Shown here in pieces: positions 7,576 to 14,596 of a stretch of DNA of 64,000 nucleotides. Source of the DNA: Vicinamibacteria bacterium (GTDB lineage Bacteria; Acidobacteriota; Vicinamibacteria; Fen-336); NCBI GenBank assembly GCA_025994075.1, contig JAMQGV010000037.1:17506-81505 (forward strand), written 5' to 3'. A program made the translations under genes and the position numbers. The notes beneath the pieces are model-generated. The model was not told the DNA's origin. It ran no database searches and saw only the letters and a list, made by a program, of their open reading frames with translations. The first letter of the stretch is position 1. Each line of letters opens with the position of its first letter.

Positions 7576-9729
7576 CTACTGGCCGAAGGTGCCGTCGCCG
7601 CGGCCGACGAGCAGCGACACGGTCGTGCCGCCGCTGTCGGCGGTGACCAGGTCGAGGTCGCCGTCGCGGTCGAAGTCCACAGCGACCACGGCGGTCACGC
7701 TGGCTCCGGCCGTGTAGCGCTGCGGCTCGCCGAAGCCGCCGCTGCCGTCCTGCAGGGCGATCGCCACCTGCGACACTCCCTGCAGCGCGACGGCCAGGTC
7801 GGGACGACCGTCGCCGTCGAGGTCGCCGACCGCGATGCCCCGCGGCTGGGCGCCGATCGCGATTTCGGGCCCCGCGGTGAAGCGGCCCGCGCCGTCGCCC
7901 TTCCACACCTCGACCACGCTGTCGCCGTGGCTGCTGACGACGACGTCGAGTCGGCCGTCGCGGTCGAGATCGAAAAGCGCGATCGCCATCGGCACCCGCC
8001 CCGTGTCGAAGCTCGAGCCCGCGCGCAGGCCGCCGTTGCCGTCGCCCAGCACGACGTGGAAGCGGTGGCTCCCGGCGTCGGCCACGACCAGGTCCTGGCT
8101 GCCGTTGCCGTCGAGGTCGCCCGCGGCCAGCGCGAACGGCTGACCGCCGAGCTTGACGGCGGAGCCGCGGGTGAAGCCGTCGCCGCTCGCGAGCAGGGCG
8201 ATCACCTCGCCCGTGCCCTGGTTGGCCACAACCAGGTCCGTGCGCGCGTCGCGGTCGAGGCGCACGGCGGCGACCGCGACCGGCAGGTCGAAGTCCTCGA
8301 TCTTCCGCAGCCGGCTGAAGCCGCCGGCCCCGTCGCCGTCGAGCAGCGCGACATGGTTGGAGCCGCGGGCGGCCACGGCGACGTCGAGGTCGCCGTCGCC
8401 GTCGAAGTCGGCGGCCGCGGCGGAGCTCAACTGCTGGCCGACACCGCTCGTCTTCGTCGGCGCGAGCAGGCCGACGGGAGCGCCGCGCAGGAGCGCCACC
8501 TCGCCCGAGTTGTAGCCGGCGGCGACGACGTCGAAACGGCCGTCGCGGTCGAAGTCGCCGACGGCGAGCCCGAACGGCCGCTCGGTGGCGACGTAGCTCG
8601 CGCTGCGCACGAAGCTGCCCGAGCCCTGGTTGAGCGCGAACATCATCCCGCCGCCGGAGGTGGGCCCGGCCAGGGTGTCGGGCCGGGTGTCGCCGGTGAA
8701 GTCGGCGACCAGCAACCAGCCGAGGGCGCCCACCGACTGCAGCGTCTGCGCCAGCACCAGGCCGCCGCTGCCGTTGCCCGTGTAGAGCGCGAGCGTCGAG
8801 GCAGCGGCGTTGACCGTGACCAGGTCGAGCGGCCCGTCGCCGCCGACGTCGGCCGCGGCCAGCGCCACCGGGCCGGCGTCGGTGCCGAGCGTGTTGATCA
8901 GCTCGAAGCTGCCGTTGCGGGCCGCGAGCACCGAGACGCTGCTCGAGCTCTCGTTGGCCACGAGGATGTCGAGCGTGCCGTCGCGGTCGAGGTCGGCGGC
9001 GATGGCGGCGGCCGGCTGCTGGCCCACGCCGAAGCGGCCGACCTCGGCGAAGCCCGTCTCGTAGTTGCGGAACACCGCGGCGACGCCGGCCGCGCGGTCG
9101 AGCACGACGAGGTCGGTGCGGCCGTTGCCGTCGAGGTCGGCCGCGAGCAGGCGATCGGCGTTGCCGCCGGTGTCGAGACGGCCCGCCGGCGCGAAGCCGC
9201 CCTGGCCGTTGCCCGCGAAGAGCAGCACCTCGCGGCCACCGCGCGGCAGCACGGCCAGGTCCGGGTTGCCGTCGCCATTGAACAGGCCGGCGGCGATGGC
9301 GGCGGCCGAAGTCGCGTCGACGGCCACGTCGGCACGCGACTCGAAGGCCGAGCGGCCGTCGAAGAGGCGGATCTCGATGCGGCCCGGGCTCAGCACCGCG
9401 ACGTCGGGGGCGAAGTCGAGGTTCCAGTCGCCGACGGCGAGCGCGACCGCCTGTCCCGAGACCGCGCTGCGTGCGCCCTGCGCGAAGGCGCCGGCCCCGT
9501 TCGAGACCAGGGCCTCGACGAAGCCGCTGCCGTCCTCGATCCGCAGCAGCGCGACGTCCTCGCGGCTGTCGCGGTCCCAGTTGGCCACCGCGGCGAAGCG
9601 CGCTTCGCCGGCCCCGGCGGCGAAGCTGCTCGCCGCGGCGAACGGGGTGACGGGCTGGGCCGCCGTGACCGATGCGGCGAACGACCCCACGAGCAACGCC
9701 GGGCGCACCATCGAGCTGATCCTCATCAT
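7576..9729 (-). CDS. Secreted FG-GAP/VCBS repeat protein (beta-propeller, calcium-binding loops)
   Basis: 717 residues with an N-terminal signal peptide (cleavage probably near TAAQP, about residue 24). The rest is about 14 copies of a ~46-residue FG-GAP/VCBS unit, each with an Asp-rich calcium loop such as DLDGNGRTDLVV, DFDRDGDLDLV or DLDGDGRPDLAV, forming one or two seven-bladed propellers. No enzyme domain or C-terminal sorting signal is seen. The first ATG (9729) directly abuts GGAAGGG; the second ATG at 9726 is a better-spaced alternative. It is convergent with the preceding operon (8-base gap) and 15 bases from the hydrolase gene upstream. Such proteins typically mediate surface adhesion or polymer binding. 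Confidence 0.85.
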   Translation of the reverse strand: MMRISSMVRPALLVGSFAASVTAAQPVTPFAAASSFAAGAGEARFAAVANWDRDSREDVALLRIEDGSGFVEALVSNGAGAFAQGARSAVSGQAVALAVGDWNLDFAPDVAVLSPGRIEIRLFDGRSAFESRADVAVDATSAAAIAAGLFNGDGNPDLAVLPRGGREVLLFAGNGQGGFAPAGRLDTGGNADRLLAADLDGNGRTDLVVLDRAAGVAAVFRNYETGFAEVGRFGVGQQPAAAIAADLDRDGTLDILVANESSSSVSVLAARNGSFELINTLGTDAGPVALAAADVGGDGPLDLVTVNAAASTLALYTGNGSGGLVLAQTLQSVGALGWLLVADFTGDTRPDTLAGPTSGGGMMFALNQGSGSFVRSASYVATERPFGLAVGDFDRDGRFDVVAAGYNSGEVALLRGAPVGLLAPTKTSGVGQQLSSAAAADFDGDGDLDVAVAARGSNHVALLDGDGAGGFSRLRKIEDFDLPVAVAAVRLDRDARTDLVVANQGTGEVIALLASGDGFTRGSAVKLGGQPFALAAGDLDGNGSQDLVVADAGSHRFHVVLGDGNGGLRAGSSFDTGRVPMAIALFDLDRDGRLDVVVSSHGDSVVEVWKGDGAGRFTAGPEIAIGAQPRGIAVGDLDGDGRPDLAVALQGVSQVAIALQDGSGGFGEPQRYTAGASVTAVVAVDFDRDGDLDLVTADSGGTTVSLLVGRGDGTFGQ

Positions 9730-9744
9730 CCCTTCCAGTTTCGC

Positions 9745-10611
9745 CTATTCGGGGCGATCCGCGAGGCGGGCCTCGAGCCAGCCGGCCGCGTCCAGCCAGA
9801 GCGGCTCGCGGTTCCGCTCGCGGAAGAAGCCCCAGTGCCCGATCGGGCGGCCCAGCTCGCGCGGGTGCAGGTGGACGTGCTCGCGCTCCGCCGCGGCGTA
9901 GAGCTCGAGCAGGCCGTCGACCGCCTCCGCCGGCGCGAAGCCGTCGTCGGCGAAGGAGCAGGCGCGCAGCGGGCACGCGAGCCGCGCGTAACCTCCCGCC
10001 AGCGCGCCCCCTTCGTCGTCCGCGACGTAGCGCGGCAGCCGCCCCCAGCGCGCCCACTCGCGGGCGACGCCCGCGGGCAGGTCCTGGGCGGCGCCCAGCA
10101 GGCGCCCGGGGAAGAAGCCGAAGGTTGCGCAGGCGGCGGGGATCGCCAGGTGCCACAGCGCCCACAGGCCGACGCGGCGGACGCCGCGCCAGTGGCCCCA
10201 CCAGCCGCTCTGGGCCGCGACCAGCAGCGCGGCGCGCAGCCGCGGCGCGGACGGCATCAGTCCCAGCGCCTGGCCGCCGAAGCTGTGGCCGACGACGGCG
10301 ACGCGCGGCGTCCGCGCCAGCATCCACTGCAACGCGGCCTCGGCGTCCTGCTGGCCCCAGTCGCGCATCCGCGCGGGGTGGCCGACGAGCGAACGCGGCC
10401 GCGATCCGCCGATGCCGCGGTAGTCGTAGGTCAGCACGAGCAGGCCGCGCGAGGCGAGGAAGGCCGCGAAGGGTGCGTACCAGGCGCGGAGCACGCCGGT
10501 CGCGGAGTTGATCAGCACGCCGCCCCGTGGCTCCCGCTGGGGCTCCCAGGCCGTCGCGGCGAGGGTCACGCCGTCGGCGGCGCGCACCGTCAGCTCGCGC
10601 GGGGTCACCAT
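9745..10611 (-). CDS. Alpha/beta hydrolase (serine hydrolase, S33-like)
   Basis: 288 residues from the ATG at 10611, which overlaps the stop of the upstream GT2 gene (ATGGTGA). An earlier in-frame ATG at 10695 lies deep inside that gene and is unlikely. The fold is shown by LTYDYRGIGGSRP (oxyanion region), the nucleophile elbow VVGHSFGGQ, an Asp-rich strand near SFADDGFAP and a late His (RPIGHWGFF). Probably a cytoplasmic esterase, thioesterase or acyl-peptide hydrolase; substrate unknown. Coupling to the GT2 suggests work on the same glycan or lipid. Confidence 0.75.
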   Translation of the reverse strand: MVTPRELTVRAADGVTLAATAWEPQREPRGGVLINSATGVLRAWYAPFAAFLASRGLLVLTYDYRGIGGSRPRSLVGHPARMRDWGQQDAEAALQWMLARTPRVAVVGHSFGGQALGLMPSAPRLRAALLVAAQSGWWGHWRGVRRVGLWALWHLAIPAACATFGFFPGRLLGAAQDLPAGVAREWARWGRLPRYVADDEGGALAGGYARLACPLRACSFADDGFAPAEAVDGLLELYAAAEREHVHLHPRELGRPIGHWGFFRERNREPLWLDAAGWLEARLADRPE

Positions 10612-11822
10612 CCGACCGCCCCGCTCGCGGGCAGCGAGCCCTCGCGCACGCAACCCGCGCGCAGCGCGGCGAGCGGGTAGCGGGTGCGCCGCCACTCGAT
10701 GCCGCCGCGCCAGTGGGCGAGCGCGGCCGAGGCCAGGATCGCCCCCGCCAGCGCCAGCAGCGCGAGCGGCGCCAGCAGCCCCTCGAGGCCGCTGCCGCGA
10801 GCGATCCTCCAGGCCGCGGCGGAGTGGATCGCGGCGGCCAGCGCGCCGACGGCGAGCCCGGCGGCGCGCAGCGCGTCACCCGCGCCGAGGGCCATGGCGG
10901 CGAGCGGCGCCGTCGCCATCGCGAGCAGCAGGGCCGTTCCGGCCAGCGCCTGGGCCCAGCTCCACTCCGCCCCGGCGAACGTGTTCTTGAGCAGCCCGCG
11001 CCACGACCCGCGGAAGCCCTCGTTCCAGCGCACGCGGACCAGGCCGCCGGAGTCGAGCGCGGCCTGGCGGTGGCCGAGCCGGCGCAGCAGGTAGCCGAGC
11101 CGCACGTCGTCGACCACCTCGAGCCGCAGCCGCTCGTGGCCGCCGATCGCGCGCCAGGCCTCGGCCCGCACGAGGTTGAAGGCGCCCACCCCCACGTAGC
11201 CGCGGCCGCCGGCGCGGCGCAGCGTCCAGGTGCGCAACTTGGGCAGCAGCAGCAGGCCGAAGGTGCTGACGAACGCGCGCTCGACGAAACCCGGCGCCAG
11301 CATGTGCGGGAAGGCGACGACGTGGTCGAGGCGGTGGGCCTCGGCCCAGGCGACCGCGCGCTTCAGCACGTCGGGATCGAACAGGATGTCGCCGTCGGTG
11401 AACAGCAGGTACGACGCGTCGGCGCCCTGCGCGCCGACGTGCTGGGCGTGGCACTTGCCGAGCCAGCCCGCGGGCAGCTCGCGCACGTGGACGGGCCGCA
11501 GCCGCGGGTCCTCGCCGGCCAGCCGGTCGAGGATCGCGCCGGTCCGGTCGGCCGAGCGGTCGTCGACGGCGATCACCTCGAGCGCCGGGTAGTCCTGGGC
11601 CAGCAGCGAGCGCATCGCCGCCTCGATCCCGCGCTCCTCGTCGCGCGCCGCGACGATCACCGCCAGCGACGGGAACGCCCCCTCGTGCACCGCCGGCACG
11701 CGTCTCAGGTCAGGGAGCGTCGCGCGGGTCAGCAGGGCGGAGACGAGCAGGCCGAGGTAGCCCGCGGCCGCCAGGCCCAGGCCGGCCCACAGCAGGGTTT
11801 CCAACACGCCCCATTGTCGCAA
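10605..11822 (-). CDS. Membrane-anchored family 2 glycosyltransferase
   Basis: 405 residues. One TM helix at about 10-32, a GT2 domain (SLAVIVAARDEE, AVDDRSADRT, FTDGDILFD with the DxD metal motif, VVDDVRLGYLLRR), then three or more hydrophobic helices at about 280-365. The layout matches HpnB-type and related lipid-sugar transferases with a cytosolic active site. The frame opens with TTG at 11822; GTG at 11807 or TTG at 11804 is equally possible because no SD distinguishes them. It is divergent from the NUDIX gene, only 28 bases away. Confidence 0.75.
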   Translation of the reverse strand: MRQWGVLETLLWAGLGLAAAGYLGLLVSALLTRATLPDLRRVPAVHEGAFPSLAVIVAARDEERGIEAAMRSLLAQDYPALEVIAVDDRSADRTGAILDRLAGEDPRLRPVHVRELPAGWLGKCHAQHVGAQGADASYLLFTDGDILFDPDVLKRAVAWAEAHRLDHVVAFPHMLAPGFVERAFVSTFGLLLLPKLRTWTLRRAGGRGYVGVGAFNLVRAEAWRAIGGHERLRLEVVDDVRLGYLLRRLGHRQAALDSGGLVRVRWNEGFRGSWRGLLKNTFAGAEWSWAQALAGTALLLAMATAPLAAMALGAGDALRAAGLAVGALAAAIHSAAAWRIARGSGLEGLLAPLALLALAGAILASAALAHWRGGIEWRRTRYPLAALRAGCVREGSLPASGAVGW

Positions 11823-11838
11823 ACGCCCCGCATCCTGC

Positions 11839-11844
11839 TAGCCT
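11839..11844 (+). promoter_or_regulatory. Candidate -10 element (TAGCCT) giving a leaderless NUDIX transcript
   Basis: TAGCCT ends exactly 6 bases before the ATG of the NUDIX gene and no SD is present. It has the same geometry as at 2249 and 16755. Confidence 0.4.
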
Positions 11845-11850
11845 TCGCCC

Positions 11851-12351
11851 ATGCCCCGCCTCGCGCCGGCCTTCCACCGCGAGATCCCCGCGGGCGACAG
11901 CCGCGAGCGCCGGGTCTGCGACCACTGCGCGTTCGTCGACTACGAGAACCCGCGCGTCGTGGTCGGCTGCGTGCCCGAGCACGAGGGGAAGATCCTGCTG
12001 TGCCGGCGCTCGATCGAGCCGCGCCGCGGCTACTGGACGCTGCCCGCGGGCTTCATGGAGACGAACGAGACGACCGCGGAAGGCGCGGCGCGCGAGGCGG
12101 AAGAAGAAGCGCTGGCGCAGGTCGAGATCGGACCGCTGCTGACCCTGTTCGAGGTCCCGCACGTCAGCCAGGTCCACGTCTTCTATCGCGCGACGCTGCG
12201 CGAGCCCCGCTTCGGCGCCGGACACGAGACGCTGGAGGCGCGGCTGTTCACCTGGGACGAGATCCCGTGGGACGAAATCGCGTTCGAGAGCGTGGCCCAC
12301 GCGCTGTGGGCCTGGCGCGAGGGCAACGGCCTGGTCCACCGCCTGCCCTGA
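11851..12351 (+). CDS. NUDIX hydrolase with partial zinc ribbon
   Basis: 166 residues. A short N-terminal CDHC...YENPR segment resembles half of the zinc ribbon seen in NudC-like and ADP-ribose NUDIX enzymes. The NUDIX box spans residues 67-91 (G67, then REAEEEA with the metal-binding glutamates). It hydrolyses a nucleoside diphosphate linked to another moiety; the substrate cannot be called. The ATG at 11851 is supported by the -10-like element 6 bases upstream. It is convergent with hemH after a 10-base gap. Confidence 0.85.
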   Translation: MPRLAPAFHREIPAGDSRERRVCDHCAFVDYENPRVVVGCVPEHEGKILLCRRSIEPRRGYWTLPAGFMETNETTAEGAAREAEEEALAQVEIGPLLTLFEVPHVSQVHVFYRATLREPRFGAGHETLEARLFTWDEIPWDEIAFESVAHALWAWREGNGLVHRLP

Positions 12352-12361
12352 GCGGCGCCCC

Positions 12362-13396
12362 CTAGGCCGTCGGGCGCGGGCGCCCGGCGGGATGCGCCGG
12401 AGCCGGGCAGCAGTCGAGAGCGCAGACGTCGGGCCGCGGCCCCGACCCCAGGGCGAGCCGCGGCGCCCCCTCGGTGCGCTCGCGGATCAGCTCGACGACC
12501 AGGGCGACGAACTCGGGGTGCACGCCCGGCGTCGCCGCCCGCACCAGCTCGAGGCCCAGCGAGCGCGCGGTCTGCTGCGCCTGGGTGTCGAGGTCGTAGA
12601 CGACCTCCATGTGGTCGGAGACGAAGCCGAGCGGCGACAGCACGACGTCGCGGGCGCCGGCGGCGGAGAGCGCCTTCAGGTGCTCGTTGACGTCGGGTTC
12701 GAGCCACGGCTGCGAGGGCGGGCCCGAGCGCGACTGGAAGCACAGCGTCCACTCGTCGCGGCCCAGCTCACGGGCGACCAGCGCCGCGGTCTCGCGCAGT
12801 TGTGCCTCGTAGGGGCTCGTCGTCGCCATCGACAGCGGCACGCTGTGGGCGGAGAACACGAGACGCGCCCGCGCGGCCCGCTCCGGCGGCAGCTTCGCGA
12901 ACGCCTCGCGCAGCCGCGCGACGAGCGCCGCCACGAAGCGCGGGTGGTCGTGGAAGATCCGCAGCTTGTCGACCTCGGGGCAGCCCGCGCCCACCTCCGC
13001 GCTGGCCTTCGCGAGGTCCTCGCGGTACTGGCGGCAGCCCGAGTAGGAGGAGAAGGCGGAGGTCACGAAGCAGAGCGCGCGGCGCACGCCGTCGTCGCGC
13101 ATGCGGCGCAGCTCGTCGGCCAGGTACGGCGCCCAGTTGCGGTTGCCCCAGTACAGCGGCAGCTCGATCCCGGCCGCGGCGAGCGCCGGGCGCAGCGCGG
13201 CGAGCAGCGCGCGGTTCTGGTCGTTGATCGGGCTGCGGCCGCCGAACAGCTCGTAGTTCTGCGCGACCTCGAGCAGCCGCTCGCGCGGGACGTTGCGGCC
13301 GCGCACGACGTTCTCGAGGAAGGGCATCACGTCCGCCGGACCCTCGGGCCCGCCGAAGGAGAGCAGCAGCAGCGCGTCGAACCCCCCGTGGCTCAT
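12362..13396 (-). CDS. hemH: Ferrochelatase (protoporphyrin or coproporphyrin type)
   Basis: 344 residues from the ATG at 13396. That start is favoured over ATG 13405 because TAGCAT, a likely -10, covers the latter. It inserts Fe2+ into a porphyrin. Signatures: ALLLLSFGGPEGP, QNYELFGGRSPIN, WGNRNWAPYL, VFSAHSVP (active-site His) and LSPLGFVSDHMEVVYDLD. The C-terminus holds CALDCC, compatible with the [2Fe-2S] cluster known in mycobacterial, Caulobacter and Myxococcus ferrochelatases; that assignment is inference. It is divergent from rnd over about 60 bases. Confidence 0.93.
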   Translation of the reverse strand: MSHGGFDALLLLSFGGPEGPADVMPFLENVVRGRNVPRERLLEVAQNYELFGGRSPINDQNRALLAALRPALAAAGIELPLYWGNRNWAPYLADELRRMRDDGVRRALCFVTSAFSSYSGCRQYREDLAKASAEVGAGCPEVDKLRIFHDHPRFVAALVARLREAFAKLPPERAARARLVFSAHSVPLSMATTSPYEAQLRETAALVARELGRDEWTLCFQSRSGPPSQPWLEPDVNEHLKALSAAGARDVVLSPLGFVSDHMEVVYDLDTQAQQTARSLGLELVRAATPGVHPEFVALVVELIRERTEGAPRLALGSGPRPDVCALDCCPAPAHPAGRPRPTA

Positions 13397-13403
13397 CGCA
13401 CCC

Positions 13404-13409
13404 ATGCTA
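13404..13409 (-). promoter_or_regulatory. Candidate -10 element (TAGCAT) of hemH
   Basis: TAGCAT on the minus strand ends 7 bases before the hemH ATG at 13396. The element includes the alternative ATG 13405, arguing against that start. Confidence 0.4.
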
Positions 13410-13416
13410 CCCGCGC

Positions 13417-13422
13417 TAGACT
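13417..13422 (+). promoter_or_regulatory. Candidate -10 element (TAGACT) of rnd
   Basis: TAGACT lies 34 bases before the rnd ATG. A transcript from it would carry the SD-like GGAG at 13445-13448, so this is a leadered promoter, unlike hemH on the other strand. Confidence 0.35.
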
Positions 13423-13456
13423 CGCCGGCAATGCGGCGGCACCCGGAGCGACACCC

Positions 13457-14596
13457 ATGATCCCCGCGCGGTGGCTGCGCACCGCGGACGACCTGCGCAG
13501 CTTCGTCGCCTCGCTCGACGGCGTGCGCCGGCTCGGCCTCGACAGCGAGGCCGACGGGCTCCACCACTACGCCGGCCGCACGTGTCTCGTGCAGCTCGCC
13601 ACCGACCGCGGCGACGCGGTGCTGATCGACCCGATCGCGGTGCCCGACCTCTCGCCGCTCGCGCCGGTGCTGGGCGACCCCGGCGTGCGCAAGGTGCTGC
13701 ACGGCGCCGACCACGACGTGACGACGCTCAAGCGCGACTTCGGGTTCGCCTTTCCCAACATGGGCGACACCATGCTGGCGGCCCGCTTCCTGGGCCGCAC
13801 CGAGATCGGCCTGCTCGCCTGCGTGCGCGACGAGCTGGGCGCGACGCTGTCGAAGGCCCACCAGAAGGACGACTGGTCGGCGCGCCCGCTGCGCCCCGAG
13901 CAGGAGCAGTACGCGCTCAAGGACGTGGTCCACCTGCTCGATCTCGAGGACCGCTTCGCGGCGCGGCTGCGCGAGCTCGGCCGCCACGAGTGGTGGGTCG
14001 AGGAGAGCGAAGCGGTGGCGGCGCTGCCGCCGGCGCGGCGCGGGCCCGAGCCGGACGCCTGGATGCGGATCAAGGGCGCGGGCCGGCTGCCGCCGCGGGC
14101 GCTGGCCGTGCTGCGCGAGGCCTGGGCCTGGCGCGAGGATCTGGCCCGCCGCCGCGACGTGCCGACCTTCAAGATCGTCGGCAACGAGCTGCTGCTCGAG
14201 CTGGCCCAGGCGCCGCCGCGGAGCCGCGACGAGCTGCGCCGGCACCGCGGCGTGCTGCCGCGGCTGCAGGCGGAGGTGCCGGCGCTGCTGGCCGGCGTCG
14301 AGCGGGCGCTGGCGCTGCCCGAGGCCGAGCTGCCGCGCTTCCCGCGCCCGCCGCGGGTGGTGGTGTCCGAGGCGACCGAGCGCCGGATCGACGCGCTGCG
14401 CGCGTGGCGGCAGCAGCGCTCGGCCGAGCTGGGGCTGCCCGACGTCTCGGTGCTGCTGCCGCAGCGGCTGCTGGAGAAGGTGGCCGAGGCGAATCCGGCG
14501 GACGCCCGCGGCCTGGAGGCGGTCGAGGGCCTGCGCCGCTGGCGGGTCGACTCCTTCGGCGACGAGCTGCTGGCTGCGCTGCGAAGCGCGCCGTGA
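13457..14596 (+). CDS. rnd: Ribonuclease D
   Basis: 379 residues. A 3'-5' exoribonuclease acting on tRNA and other stable RNA 3' ends. The DEDDy exonuclease domain (1-190) shows LGLDSEADG (D and E), HGADHDVTTLKRDFG (second D) and YALKDVVHLL (Y-x3-D). An HRDC-type helical domain follows at about 210-290, with a second helical domain to the end. Length fits RNase D. ATG 13457 is supported by GGAG 8 bases upstream. Its stop overlaps the GTG of the kinase-WD40 gene (GTGA), so the two are translationally coupled. Confidence 0.9.
   Translation: MIPARWLRTADDLRSFVASLDGVRRLGLDSEADGLHHYAGRTCLVQLATDRGDAVLIDPIAVPDLSPLAPVLGDPGVRKVLHGADHDVTTLKRDFGFAFPNMGDTMLAARFLGRTEIGLLACVRDELGATLSKAHQKDDWSARPLRPEQEQYALKDVVHLLDLEDRFAARLRELGRHEWWVEESEAVAALPPARRGPEPDAWMRIKGAGRLPPRALAVLREAWAWREDLARRRDVPTFKIVGNELLLELAQAPPRSRDELRRHRGVLPRLQAEVPALLAGVERALALPEAELPRFPRPPRVVVSEATERRIDALRAWRQQRSAELGLPDVSVLLPQRLLEKVAEANPADARGLEAVEGLRRWRVDSFGDELLAALRSAP

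Noticed and set aside
7576..9729. CRISPR-like repetition
   Set aside because: The repeats are in frame and encode FG-GAP calcium loops; no constant repeat/unique spacer pattern.
6752..10879. A 1375-codon open frame on the minus strand, and similar giant frames (for example 32320-38178 and 41397-45632)
   Set aside because: In very GC-rich DNA stop codons are rare in off frames. These are low-complexity Arg/Ala/Pro/Gly translations opposite to recognised genes.
12371..12386. Hairpin CGGGCGC-GG-GCGCCCG at the NUDIX/hemH convergence as terminator
   Set aside because: Loop of 2 bases, no T-run on either strand, and it lies inside the hemH coding end. Such palindromes are common at this GC content.
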